64,000 nucleotides of DNA from Cytophagales bacterium (lineage in GTDB: Bacteria > Bacteroidota > Bacteroidia > Cytophagales > Cyclobacteriaceae), in assembly GCA_017303805.1 (NCBI GenBank), contig JAFLBQ010000001.1:682001-746000 (forward strand). Reading direction: 5' to 3'. The notes under the pieces were generated by a model. It did not search any database. It was not told the DNA's origin and saw only the letters and a list, made by a program, of their open reading frames with translations. This document shows, in pieces, positions 29,123 to 37,419 of the stretch. A program made the position numbers and the translations under genes. The stretch's first letter is position 1, and every line of letters begins with the position of its first letter.

Positions 29123-29773
29123 TCAGGCCAGTGATTTTAAACGGGCTATTACCGCTTTTGGGTTTGCATCGGAGAACACAAAATTGCCGGCTACCAATAC
29201 ACCAGCGCCAGCCTGAATAAGTTTATCGGCATTCCCTTGGTTTACACCGCCATCAATCTCGATAAGGGCTTTCGAGTGCCGGGCTTTCAATAAAGCTGCC
29301 AGCTCTGTTGTTTTGGTGTACGTGTTTTCAATAAATTTTTGGCCGCCAAACCCCGGGTTAACCGACATGAGGCAAACCAGGTCAATGTCGGCAGCAATAT
29401 CGGTTAGCAACGCCACGGAAGTATGTGGATTGATGGCCACACCGGCTTTCATGCCGAGTGCTTTTATCTGCTGGATCGTGCGATGTAAATGGGTGCTCGC
29501 CTCCAGGTGCACCGTAAGAACGTCAGCGCCCGCATCGCGAAAAGCTTCCAGGTAGCGCTCGGGTTGCACAATCATTAAATGAACATCTAATGGTTTGCTA
29601 CTGTGTTTTTTAATCGCCTGGGTTACCGGAATGCCCAACGAGATGTTGGGAACGAACACTCCGTCCATCACATCGATATGAATCCAATCTGCAGCGCTGT
29701 CGTTCAGCATTTCAACTTCGGCCTGCAGGTTGGCAAAATCTGCCGCAAGAATAGAAGGAGCAATAAGTGCCAT
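29123..29773 (-). CDS. rpe: Ribulose-phosphate 3-epimerase
   Basis: 216 aa, standard length for the TIM-barrel epimerase that interconverts ribulose-5-phosphate and xylulose-5-phosphate. Metal and catalytic motifs are present: IAPSILAADF, HIDVMDGVFVPN, VHLMI, the flexible loop MSVNPGFGGQKF, and EIDGGVNQGN with the second catalytic Asp. A -7 box (TATCTTTG) lies 23-30 bp upstream. It heads a run with the LpoB-like and COG3014 genes. Confidence 0.97.
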   Translation of the reverse strand: MALIAPSILAADFANLQAEVEMLNDSAADWIHIDVMDGVFVPNISLGIPVTQAIKKHSSKPLDVHLMIVQPERYLEAFRDAGADVLTVHLEASTHLHRTIQQIKALGMKAGVAINPHTSVALLTDIAADIDLVCLMSVNPGFGGQKFIENTYTKTTELAALLKARHSKALIEIDGGVNQGNADKLIQAGAGVLVAGNFVFSDANPKAVIARLKSLA

Positions 29774-29795
29774 AGGTAATCGGAATGAAATCGCA

Positions 29796-29803
29796 CAAAG
29801 ATA
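29796..29803 (-). promoter_or_regulatory. -7 element (TATCTTTG) upstream of rpe
   Basis: Minus-strand TATCTTTG matches TAnnTTTG, 23 bp before the rpe ATG and downstream of the subtilase stop at 29828. No clear -33 TTTG. Confidence 0.45.
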
Positions 29804-29827
29804 AACAGGGAATGATGCTTTGCCAGC

Positions 29828-31432
29828 TTATTGTTTCATGATCCGCACGGTTGCCTGGCGATTTCCGGCTTTTAACCGTACATGATACAAGCCTGCCTGC
29901 AGCGTAGAGAGATCGTACTCGAAAGGATTGTTTTGCCAATTTACCTGCAATCGCACTTCCGAAACTTTACTGCCTTTGCTATCAAAGATGACAACCTCAA
30001 TGGGGTCTTCAATTTCTGGCACTTGAATAAAGAAAGTATTGCCAACCACAGGGTTTGGGAAAACGGATAAAGTTTGCGGTTGTGGTGGCGGAGTTAAATA
30101 ATTTACTACTGCCTGAAAATGCGGAATGCCATAACCCAATAAATTATCTGGGGCTGAGGATTGGCTGGCGGACTGGGTAAGGGCATTATACACTTCGGCT
30201 GCGGTAAGATTTGGATAGGCCTGCCACACACCGGCAGCAAGACTTGCTACCAGTGGACTTGCCAATGAGGTTCCGGAGGTTGTGCCTAAAGCACCACTCG
30301 CACGGATTACCGTTGTTCCTGAACCTAACGCCACCACATCGGGTTTCAGGCGACCATCGGCCGTAGGGCCAATAGAACTGAACGGACTTCGCGTAGCCGC
30401 TGCGGTTATGGCTCCTGTGGCCAGCACCCCGGCTGCATCGGCTGGCGGGGTTACGAATTTCCAGGCTACGCTGCCTTCATTGCCGGCACTACACACCACC
30501 AACATGCCCCGCTCGGTAGCCATACGGGCTGCGCGGGTTACAATAGCCGTAGCGCCATCCAGTTGCGCAGTGGTGTAATTCATTGCCGGGTTATCGAACA
30601 GATTATAGCCGAGGCTGGAATTAATAATCTGCACCCCGGCACTGTCTGCTTTTTCAGCAGCGAAAGTCCAGTTAAATTCTTCAATGCGGTATTCTGAGGC
30701 AACATCTTCTGTTAAGTACAAATAAAAATCTGCTTTATAAGCCCCGCCTGTGTAGAGGCCTTCGCTGTAAGCAGCCATCACCGAAAGCACTTCTGTGCCA
30801 TGATCATCGGCTGTAAATACATTGGGTGTGTTGGTAACAAAATTATAGGTATGCTTTAAGCGGCCTTCGCCTGTTAATAGCGCAAATGGAGCCGTTACAT
30901 CTACACCCTGAAAGCCAGCATCGAATACTGCAATGACAATACTTTCGCCCCGATACCCTTGCTGGTGCATGGCCGTAAGTCCCAGTTGTTGCAATTGAAA
31001 CAGGTTGGCCGGCTCATCACTTTCGGTTTGATTGCGGGCGCGGATCTTTTTTGTTCGTCCGTTGCTAAGCCGCTGCCCGGGCGCCACCAACTCTACATGC
31101 TGCACACAACTCAGCGCCTCGAGTGCCGGCACTTCGGTTTCGGTGGCTTGTATTAAAACTCCGTTAAACCATTTCGAAGTAAAAAATGTAGCTACGCCAA
31201 CATCTCTAACTTGTTGCACATAAGCAGGATTTACCGGCAGGTCTTTCTCATTTAAACTAATCTGCTGTTGTTGCCTGCGGGCGATGCTCTTCGCACTTAG
31301 ATAATCTGCAGGTTGGGTAAGTGTGTAAGGGGTGCCGGTTTTGTCTTTAAAAAAAACAAAGTACCTGTTGGTTTGGGCAACTCCAGTGGAAGTGCCTATC
31401 GCGCAAAGCAGAACCAACAGACTACGGCACAT
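29828..31432 (-). CDS. Secreted subtilisin-like serine protease (S8) with T9SS type A sorting domain
   Basis: 534 aa. Signal peptide (to ~residue 19), an inhibitor-like propeptide, then the S8 domain. The triad is Asp in VIAVFDAGFQG, His in DDHGTEVLSV and Ser in GTSLASPLVASLAAG. The last ~80 residues are the T9SS type A sorting domain (SVFPNPVVGNTFFI ... LQAGLYHVRLKAGNRQATVRI), so the enzyme should be exported by the type IX system and released or attached at the cell surface. The start overlaps the preceding lipoprotein gene by 11 bp. Substrate unknown. Confidence 0.93.
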   Translation of the reverse strand: MCRSLLVLLCAIGTSTGVAQTNRYFVFFKDKTGTPYTLTQPADYLSAKSIARRQQQQISLNEKDLPVNPAYVQQVRDVGVATFFTSKWFNGVLIQATETEVPALEALSCVQHVELVAPGQRLSNGRTKKIRARNQTESDEPANLFQLQQLGLTAMHQQGYRGESIVIAVFDAGFQGVDVTAPFALLTGEGRLKHTYNFVTNTPNVFTADDHGTEVLSVMAAYSEGLYTGGAYKADFYLYLTEDVASEYRIEEFNWTFAAEKADSAGVQIINSSLGYNLFDNPAMNYTTAQLDGATAIVTRAARMATERGMLVVCSAGNEGSVAWKFVTPPADAAGVLATGAITAAATRSPFSSIGPTADGRLKPDVVALGSGTTVIRASGALGTTSGTSLASPLVASLAAGVWQAYPNLTAAEVYNALTQSASQSSAPDNLLGYGIPHFQAVVNYLTPPPQPQTLSVFPNPVVGNTFFIQVPEIEDPIEVVIFDSKGSKVSEVRLQVNWQNNPFEYDLSTLQAGLYHVRLKAGNRQATVRIMKQ

Positions 31433-32123
31433 AGTCTATTAATGTTTGGGTATAACCTTCTCCGCGCTGCTGGCCGCTGCACCCGCCCGTGGTGCAGAAT
31501 TCAAGTTGCAAAACTTCTTTAAAGATTAGTCCTGCATTGCGGGCATATACTTCTTTCTGCAAATCTTGCCCAATAATAGCATCGTACAAATTGCTAAGTA
31601 CTACCGTTAATGTGTTATCGAAATTCAAGCCGCTTTGCAACTGCCGGGGTACCCTGTAATCCTCAATACGGTACAACCGTTGTTGCGGGGTAGTAACATA
31701 ACCTATAAGAAATGGGGGTTCGTTGTTGTATTGGTTACCATCCCACGTGGTGGCGGGCCCCACCGGAAACACAAGTTTTACCCGGTTTATGTTGCTTTCG
31801 TTTACAATCAACTGGCTGCCTTGCACGCGCGCAGTCCAGGTTTCAACAATCTGCCATGGGCCCGCTGCTTCTGTACGGGTTTCAATTTGCAAGGTGTAGG
31901 TTGTAATTGTAGTTGCAGTTGTGCTGCCGATAACGGAAATCCGCTGTTGGTAATCACTTTCAACGGGTGCATTTAAGTAAGAGTACGTGGTTTTATGAAT
32001 TGCATAAGTCCACTCCTGCCCTACACGTAACGGAAAGTAATCCAATCCCCAATCGATACTAACCGGCTTCTCATCGCCACAGGCCACTACCAGTCCCACC
32101 CAAATTAACCAAGTGTATTTCAT
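31422..32123 (-). CDS. Lipoprotein, unknown function
   Basis: 233 aa from the ATG at 32123, which opens a clear lipoprotein signal (MKYTWLIWVGLVVACGD, Cys at residue 15). The frame stays open far upstream but runs antisense to the TrpF-like gene and is not plausible there. The mature part is beta-rich (DYFPLRVGQEWTYAIHKTTYS, YTLQIETRTEAAGPWQIVETW) with three Cys near the C-terminus. A -7 box TAACTTTG lies at 32141-32148. Overlaps the T9SS protease start, suggesting a shared transcript and perhaps linked function. Confidence 0.75.
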   Translation of the reverse strand: MKYTWLIWVGLVVACGDEKPVSIDWGLDYFPLRVGQEWTYAIHKTTYSYLNAPVESDYQQRISVIGSTTATTITTYTLQIETRTEAAGPWQIVETWTARVQGSQLIVNESNINRVKLVFPVGPATTWDGNQYNNEPPFLIGYVTTPQQRLYRIEDYRVPRQLQSGLNFDNTLTVVLSNLYDAIIGQDLQKEVYARNAGLIFKEVLQLEFCTTGGCSGQQRGEGYTQTLIDYVP

Positions 32124-32140
32124 CCGGCACAATTTCATTC

Positions 32141-32148
32141 CAAAGTTA
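32141..32148 (-). promoter_or_regulatory. -7 element (TAACTTTG) for the lipoprotein-subtilase operon
   Basis: Minus-strand TAACTTTG fits TAnnTTTG, 18 bp before the ATG at 32123. It supports that start over the longer frame. No obvious -33 box. Confidence 0.5.
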
Positions 32149-32172
32149 TTTTTTCTTTTTGATATTTGAGCC

Positions 32173-32739
32173 ATGGCCTTAGTAACCAAAGTAAAAGCGG
32201 GTAAGATTACCAACCTTACCGATGCGCGGTATTGCGCAGGTATGGGTGTAGAATGGATTGGCTTTCCGGCAGCCACCGTAAGTGCAAAAACTTTTTCTGA
32301 AATAACCGGCTGGTTAGCTGGTCCACAATGGGTAATCGAATTAGGCTCAGCGCCCTGGCCCAACCTGCAAGCGTATGGTAGCCCTGTGTGGCAATGCAGT
32401 TTCGATAATCTTGCTGAGGCGCTAAGCTTGGCTGGGCAGCTGATAGTGGAATTGCCGGCCAAAGATTTGCAGGCGGCCAACCCGCACTTGCTAAGCAATA
32501 GTAACAGAATTGAGGCGTTGCTGCTCACGCATGTAAGTGCCGGGTTTTCTTTTGCTACGCTACAATCAGATTTTAATTCCTTTCCTGTACTAATTGATTT
32601 GGATACATGTGCTTTTGAATTACGCGATCTGCTTGCCTGGCCAAATGGCTTGCAGGTTAGTGGTGGCACGGAAGAACGTCCCGGCTTACGCGATGTGGCT
32701 GCGCTGGCTGAGGTGCTGGAACAATTGGAGGTGGAGTAA
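32173..32739 (+). CDS. TrpF-like TIM-barrel protein lacking the catalytic cysteine
   Basis: 188 aa, shorter than phosphoribosylanthranilate isomerase (~200-210). The N-terminus reads KVKAGKITNLTDARYCAGMGVEWIGF, aligning to the TrpF opening K-I-C-G-ITN; the catalytic Cys is replaced by Ala with one inserted residue. The closing phosphate-binding segment is kept (GLQVSGGTEERPGLRDV). A middle LIDLD may hold the second catalytic Asp, but the GGTG-type loop is not apparent. Probably a repurposed paralog rather than a working TrpF. No trp genes are nearby; it is divergent from the lipoprotein. Confidence 0.75.
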   Translation: MALVTKVKAGKITNLTDARYCAGMGVEWIGFPAATVSAKTFSEITGWLAGPQWVIELGSAPWPNLQAYGSPVWQCSFDNLAEALSLAGQLIVELPAKDLQAANPHLLSNSNRIEALLLTHVSAGFSFATLQSDFNSFPVLIDLDTCAFELRDLLAWPNGLQVSGGTEERPGLRDVAALAEVLEQLEVE

Positions 32740-32847
32740 AGTTGAAACAAACCACTAATTATTATTCCAACCTTGCGTGTGGGTTGTCCGCAGCGCAAAG
32801 CCTCCCGGAATTAAAGAAATTTAGATTCTTCGTTTTGACTGTTAATT

Positions 32848-32878
32848 ATTGGGAAGTTTAATCCTTAAACTTCCCAAT
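32848..32878. terminator. Perfect 14-bp hairpin spanning the 3' end of the glycosyltransferase gene
   Basis: Arms 32848-32861 and 32865-32878 pair perfectly over a 3-nt loop. The hairpin includes the last codons and stop of the minus-strand glycosyltransferase gene. There is no long T-run, so it may be a terminator or an mRNA-end stabiliser. Confidence 0.5.
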
Positions 32879-33847
32879 TGCTCTCTCTACCGCTTTGCCA
32901 GCCACGTCTTCATATTGGCAATCCAATGGTTTGCCTTCTTCCAGCCAGCGCTCAATTTTTTTTAACGACTTCTTCTTTACTTTTTTCAAAACCGGTACAC
33001 CCAGTTTTTTAAGAGCAGCGGCATTACAATGCTGTTCGTATTGGCTCTTCATAGGTACCACTAACAGCTTCTTGTTCAAGTGCAATACTTCGGCCGGGGT
33101 TTCGAAACCAGCGCCACACAATACGCCTGTAGCGGTAACCACACTCTCTATAAAATTGTGGCCACTAACCGGGTACACCGAGATGCGCCCTACATGATAC
33201 GGCTTTTGCGTGTGCTTGGAAAAAATGTGCCACCGTACTTTGGGTATTTTCAAAAGCAACTGTACCAATTTTTTGTCATCGTAGGCGGGCAAGTAAATCG
33301 TGTAGTGCCCCAGGTCTTTCGGGGTTGCTTCGCGAATGGCGGTGCGGATAACCGGAGTAAAAATATTCTTATCGTATTCTTCGAAATGAAAGCCTACATA
33401 TTTTTTAACAGGTGCATAGTTTTTTAGCATCCACTCGCCAAAGGGATCGACAAATTTTGGCCGGGGCGATTTTTTCGAAAGCAACGCGGCCTGGTGGCCT
33501 AACCCTATAATTGGAATTTCTTTGTTGCGACAGGCCCAGGCTGTTATTGGTTCAAAGTCGTTTACTACGAGGTCGTACTTTTCTACCGGAAATGTTTTTA
33601 TTTCTTTGATAACATCCTTCGAACTGTTTTTTTGAAAAGTCTTTAGAAAGTTAATGCCGCCTTGCTTTCCAAAATAAAAGCTTAACCCTTTGGATTTATA
33701 TTTTACCGGATAGGGTAATACAACTTCGGCCTGGGCGCCACTAACAAATAGATCTAACTTACCATGATTTTGTAATTCAGGAATAATATCTACCGCCCGG
33801 CTAAGATGCCCGTTACCGGTGCCTTGAATGGCGTAGAGGATGTTCAT
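32858..33847 (-). CDS. Glycosyltransferase family protein (MJ1255-type, GT-B fold)
   Basis: 329 aa. Opens with ILYAIQGTGNGHLSRAVDIIPEL, the nucleotide-sugar-transferase Rossmann start (GxGxGH-S), and has a late donor-binding region VLCGAGFETPAEVLHLNKKLLVVP with QYEQHCNAAAL. This matches the glycosyltransferase family of MJ1255/VC2487 proteins. It overlaps the LpxH-like phosphoesterase gene by 4 bp, so a role in lipid or envelope glycoconjugate synthesis is plausible. Acceptor unknown. Confidence 0.82.
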   Translation of the reverse strand: MNILYAIQGTGNGHLSRAVDIIPELQNHGKLDLFVSGAQAEVVLPYPVKYKSKGLSFYFGKQGGINFLKTFQKNSSKDVIKEIKTFPVEKYDLVVNDFEPITAWACRNKEIPIIGLGHQAALLSKKSPRPKFVDPFGEWMLKNYAPVKKYVGFHFEEYDKNIFTPVIRTAIREATPKDLGHYTIYLPAYDDKKLVQLLLKIPKVRWHIFSKHTQKPYHVGRISVYPVSGHNFIESVVTATGVLCGAGFETPAEVLHLNKKLLVVPMKSQYEQHCNAAALKKLGVPVLKKVKKKSLKKIERWLEEGKPLDCQYEDVAGKAVERAIGKFKD

Positions 33848-34695
33848 TTTTTGGTGGTAAGAAACTCGTTTACAAGGTCTTTAAATATTTCGTTATTATC
33901 CAGATTGTTGCGTACGTTTTTAGGAATTTTAATGGTACGTGCAACGGAATCGTCATAGTAATGATAAATGTGCCATTGGCCTTCGTTGTATTCCAACGAA
34001 GTTAAATTTTCAATCCAGTCGCCTGAGTTCAGGTAAACCACTTCGCCCTTATCGGTGGTAATCTTTTTTATTTCCGGTTGGTGTATGTGGCCACACACCA
34101 CATAGTCGTAGCCGTTGCTAATGGCAATATCGGCAGCTGTTTGTTCAAAGTTGTTAATGAATTTTACTGCTTGCTTAACGCTGTCTTTTACACGTTTGGA
34201 GAGTGAAATCTTATTTCGGCCTAATGCTTTTAAAATAAAATTTACGAATGAGTTAATAAGAATCAGGGTATCGTAGCCTACCGCGCCTAATTTAGCCAGC
34301 CATTTAGAGTGTTGCATGGTAACGTCAAACACATCGCCATGAAAAACCCAGGCCGATTTACCATTCAGGCTTAGCACTTTCTTATTGGCAATCTGAAACG
34401 AACTTAACCGAAAACCGGCAAACTTGCGCAGCATCTCGTCATGGTTTCCCGTTAGGTAGGTTACCTTCGTGCCTTTAGCTATTAAACCGGTAATATGCTT
34501 AACCACTTGCATGTGGCTTTTAGGCCAATAGCGCTTGCTAAACTGCCACATATCGATGATGTCGCCATTTAAGATGAGTCGTTTTGGCTTTATTGATTTC
34601 AGGTACCGGAGCAGTTCTTCTGCATGGCAACCGTAGGTACCCAGGTGGGTGTCTGAGATAATTACCAGCTCTACTTCGCGCTTACGTTTGCCCAT
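33844..34695 (-). CDS. Metallophosphoesterase, UDP-2,3-diacylglucosamine diphosphatase-like (LpxH-like)
   Basis: 283 aa, calcineurin-like fold. Dimetal motifs are all visible: SDTHLG (Asp15, His17), LNGDIIDMW, GNHDEM, FHGD and CGHIHQPE. Substrate-cap residues between GNHD and FHGD resemble the LpxH-like group that removes UMP from UDP-2,3-diacylglucosamine in lipid A synthesis. True LpxH function versus another envelope phosphodiesterase cannot be told apart here. Co-transcribed with the glycosyltransferase (4-bp overlap). Confidence 0.82.
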   Translation of the reverse strand: MGKRKREVELVIISDTHLGTYGCHAEELLRYLKSIKPKRLILNGDIIDMWQFSKRYWPKSHMQVVKHITGLIAKGTKVTYLTGNHDEMLRKFAGFRLSSFQIANKKVLSLNGKSAWVFHGDVFDVTMQHSKWLAKLGAVGYDTLILINSFVNFILKALGRNKISLSKRVKDSVKQAVKFINNFEQTAADIAISNGYDYVVCGHIHQPEIKKITTDKGEVVYLNSGDWIENLTSLEYNEGQWHIYHYYDDSVARTIKIPKNVRNNLDNNEIFKDLVNEFLTTKK

Positions 34696-34758
34696 TGGGT
34701 TTATTGCAAATCAACAATTATTACTTTATCGGGCTGTAACCCGGATATTACCAATATG

Positions 34759-35418
34759 TTACGTGCTAAACCTAAAGCGAAGGTATTTGATACTTTCACC
34801 CTTTGCAGCAAACATTTCTTCGTATTTGGTTTTAATATTATAACATTCGGGTTGCAAGCCCGAGGCGTACAAATCGTGCGTAAACTTTAAGTCCGCCACA
34901 TCGTTTCGCAAGCCTAATTCTTGCAATGTAAAATTGAAAAGCTCGGTATTGTCAGTTTTAAAACGAAAGTACCCTCCGGGCCGCAGCAACTTCTTATACA
35001 TGTCCAGGTAACCGGTACTGGAAAGTCTGCGCTTGCTATCGCGAATGCGCGGGTGCGGGTCTGGAAATGTAAGCCAGATTTCGTCCGCTTCGCCATCGGC
35101 AATAAAACTCTCCACAAATAAAATTTCTGTTCTAAGAAATGCCACATTCGTAAGGTTGGCTTCTACCGCCCATGTGCTTCCCTTCCACAACCGGTCGCCT
35201 TTTTTATCAACACCAATAAAATTTCGCTCCGGAAAAAGTTTAGCCATCCCAACAGAATACTCGCCCCGGCCGCAAGCTAACTCGATGGTTATGGGCCGCT
35301 CGCGCTTGAAGTAAGCAGCATTCCAGTTTCCTTTAATCTTTAAATAGATTTCTTTGCCAGGCTCCAGCACATTATCGCGTTGCGCGATTATTTCAAAACG
35401 TTTGAGTTTGCTTTTCAC
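34759..35418 (-). CDS. trmB: tRNA (guanine-N7-)-methyltransferase
   Basis: 219 aa. The SAM-binding motif ELACGRGEYSVGMAKLFPERNFIGVDKKGDR and the TrmB signature WLTFPDPHPRIRDSKRRL are present. The enzyme makes m7G46 in tRNA. The start codon is GTG at 35418, overlapping the folC stop (GTGA), which shows translational coupling. Confidence 0.96.
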   Translation of the reverse strand: MKSKLKRFEIIAQRDNVLEPGKEIYLKIKGNWNAAYFKRERPITIELACGRGEYSVGMAKLFPERNFIGVDKKGDRLWKGSTWAVEANLTNVAFLRTEILFVESFIADGEADEIWLTFPDPHPRIRDSKRRLSSTGYLDMYKKLLRPGGYFRFKTDNTELFNFTLQELGLRNDVADLKFTHDLYASGLQPECYNIKTKYEEMFAAKGESIKYLRFRFST

Positions 35419-36686
35419 AAATTTTCGATTTCGGCCACTACAAAGGTACTACCTCCAATCAAAACTAAATCGTTGTGTTGGGCATGGCGATTCGCTGTTC
35501 GGATGGCTTCGTTTACATCTGGAATAATTTCTCCTTTTAATCCGACTGCATTTGCATGTTGGGCCAAAGTTGTGGCATCCATGGCACGCGGAATGTTGGC
35601 CTGGCAAAAATAATAGTGCGCATCGGCTGGCAGCAGGTTCAGGATTTTCCGCACATCTTTATCCTTTACCATTCCCCACACCCAATGCAATTGGCTAAAG
35701 TTTACCGTGTGTAGTTGATTCAGAATTTCTTTAATGCCCGCTTCGTTGTGGGCTGTATCGCAGATTGTGAGCGGATTATCGTTTAACTTTTGCCATCGGC
35801 CTTTTAATCCGGTTAAACGGCCAGCATGCTGAAGCCCATTTTGCACGTGTGCGGCAGAGATGCTAAACCCTTGTGCGCGTAGCTGATCTACTGCGGCCAG
35901 CACACCGGCTATATTTTTAGTCTGATACTGGCCTTGCAAATCGCACTTGAGTTGCAGTTGCCCGGTACCTGCAACTACATTAAACCGATCGTTTGTTTTA
36001 GCAACTTTGTAATATTGATCTGCAAAGATAATTGTGCTGTTGGTTGCGTGAGCCGTTGCCCTGAAGACCGGTTCAACCCCGGCCTGTGTTTCACTTACTA
36101 TTACAGGTACATACGGTTTAATGATGCCTGCCTTTTCAGCAGCAATTTTTGATAGTGTTTCACCCAGTATCTCCATGTGGTCCCAACTGATGTTGGTGAT
36201 TAGCGAGAGCACAGGAGTGATTACATTGGTGGAATCTAACCGCCCGCCTAACCCCACTTCAATTACTGCAAGCTCCACGTTGCTTTGCGCGAAGTAGTCG
36301 AAAGCCATTGCCACCGTAATCTCAAAGAACGAGGGTTTGATAGATTCAATGTGGGGTTTAATCCGCTCAACAAAATCTATAACAAACTGGCGGCTTACCG
36401 CTAGCCCGTTAATGCGAATGCGCTCGGTAAAATCTTTAAGATGTGGCGATGTATAGAGTGCGGTTTTGTAGCCGGCTGTTTGCAGAATGGCAGCCAGCAT
36501 GTGCGAGGTACTACCCTTACCGTTGGTGCCTGCTACGTGTACACTTTTAAACTTTGTATGGGGGTTACCCAATGCGTTGCATAATGCGATTGTATTGGTT
36601 AAATCATTTTTGAAAGCGGTTGCCCCAATACGCTGGTACATGGGTAAGTTTCTGTAGAGGTAGTCAACGGTCTCTGCGTAATTCAT
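35415..36686 (-). CDS. folC: Bifunctional folylpolyglutamate/dihydrofolate synthase
   Basis: 423 aa, Mur-ligase type. P-loop AGTNGKGSTSHML, folate-loop SPHLKDFTERIRING, and LAVIEVGLGGRLDSTNVI with ITNISWDHMEILGETL. It adds glutamate to dihydropteroate/tetrahydrofolate in the cytoplasm. First gene of a folC-trmB unit; a terminator at 36722-36743 separates it from the beta-barrel gene upstream. Confidence 0.96.
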   Translation of the reverse strand: MNYAETVDYLYRNLPMYQRIGATAFKNDLTNTIALCNALGNPHTKFKSVHVAGTNGKGSTSHMLAAILQTAGYKTALYTSPHLKDFTERIRINGLAVSRQFVIDFVERIKPHIESIKPSFFEITVAMAFDYFAQSNVELAVIEVGLGGRLDSTNVITPVLSLITNISWDHMEILGETLSKIAAEKAGIIKPYVPVIVSETQAGVEPVFRATAHATNSTIIFADQYYKVAKTNDRFNVVAGTGQLQLKCDLQGQYQTKNIAGVLAAVDQLRAQGFSISAAHVQNGLQHAGRLTGLKGRWQKLNDNPLTICDTAHNEAGIKEILNQLHTVNFSQLHWVWGMVKDKDVRKILNLLPADAHYYFCQANIPRAMDATTLAQHANAVGLKGEIIPDVNEAIRTANRHAQHNDLVLIGGSTFVVAEIENL

Positions 36687-36721
36687 GGCCCGCGAAATTA
36701 TTGGCTTTGAATAGAATAAAA

Positions 36722-36743
36722 AAGGGCCGCTTGAGCGACCCTT
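36722..36743 (-). terminator. Intrinsic terminator after the beta-barrel gene at 36765
   Basis: On the minus strand AAGGG(T)CGCT-CAA-GCG(G)CCCTT followed by a T-run. It ends the transcript of the gene at 36765-37367 before folC. Confidence 0.75.
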
Positions 36744-36764
36744 AAATCATTTTAAGCTGTTTAC

Positions 36765-37367
36765 TTACTTGCCGAGTTTAATCAACTTATAACCCAGCGA
36801 AAGCTGGATTACCTGATTTTTTGTTGCTTGCAAACTTGCATCGTCTTCAATTTTAGAAAGCCCCAGGTTGTAGCGGGCATCTATGGTTAAACCGAAAGGC
36901 AAATCCCAACCAACACCTAAACCTAAGCTTACATCGCTACCCTTGTACAAGTTCTTTGCTTTTTCGGTATAAGTGCTTCCTTGATAGTTCTGTTTTATCT
37001 CGCCCCCGGTAAGAAAGCCAAACTGCGGGCCTGCCTGCAGGTTAATACCGGCAACAGTGTAGAGTTTAAGCATAACCGGGATGTTCAGGTAATTGAAATT
37101 GGCTTCGCCATCGCCCGAGTTAAATTTAACTTTGGAGCCTTGCTGTGAAAACAATAACTCCGGCTGGATACCAATTTTGGTTAGTTTAATTAAGGCAAAG
37201 GCACCACCATGAAAGCCGGTTCGGTTTTTATAATTTTCCCCGGCACTGGAGTTAACATCTAACTTTGCAAAGTTAGGCCCGCCTTTTATACCTACTGCAA
37301 ACTGAGCCTGTGCACCGGCTGTTAAGGTACCTGTGCAAATAAGGGCAACAACAAGTAGTTTTTTCAT
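36765..37367 (-). CDS. Outer-membrane beta-barrel protein (PorT/OMP_b-brl-like)
   Basis: 200 aa with a signal peptide ending at AGAQA-Q. The mature part is an eight-strand-type barrel: FAVGIKGGPNFAKLD, FHGGAFALIKLTKIGIQPELLFSQQG, AGINLQAGPQFGFLTGGEI, and VSLGLGVGWDLPFGLTIDARYNLGL, ending in a strand LSLGYKLIKLGK. This is the common Bacteroidota small porin-like family; function unknown. Own terminator downstream. Confidence 0.85.
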   Translation of the reverse strand: MKKLLVVALICTGTLTAGAQAQFAVGIKGGPNFAKLDVNSSAGENYKNRTGFHGGAFALIKLTKIGIQPELLFSQQGSKVKFNSGDGEANFNYLNIPVMLKLYTVAGINLQAGPQFGFLTGGEIKQNYQGSTYTEKAKNLYKGSDVSLGLGVGWDLPFGLTIDARYNLGLSKIEDDASLQATKNQVIQLSLGYKLIKLGK

Positions 37368-37419
37368 ATTTCAAATTTTTGGTTTTGCTAATAACGACAA
37401 ATTCCGGGCCATCTTACCC

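Noticed and set aside
32124-32798. In-frame upstream extension of the lipoprotein gene (to 458 aa)
   Set aside because: It runs antisense to the TrpF-like gene, is compositionally unlike a protein, and the ATG at 32123 begins a textbook lipoprotein signal with a -7 box just upstream.
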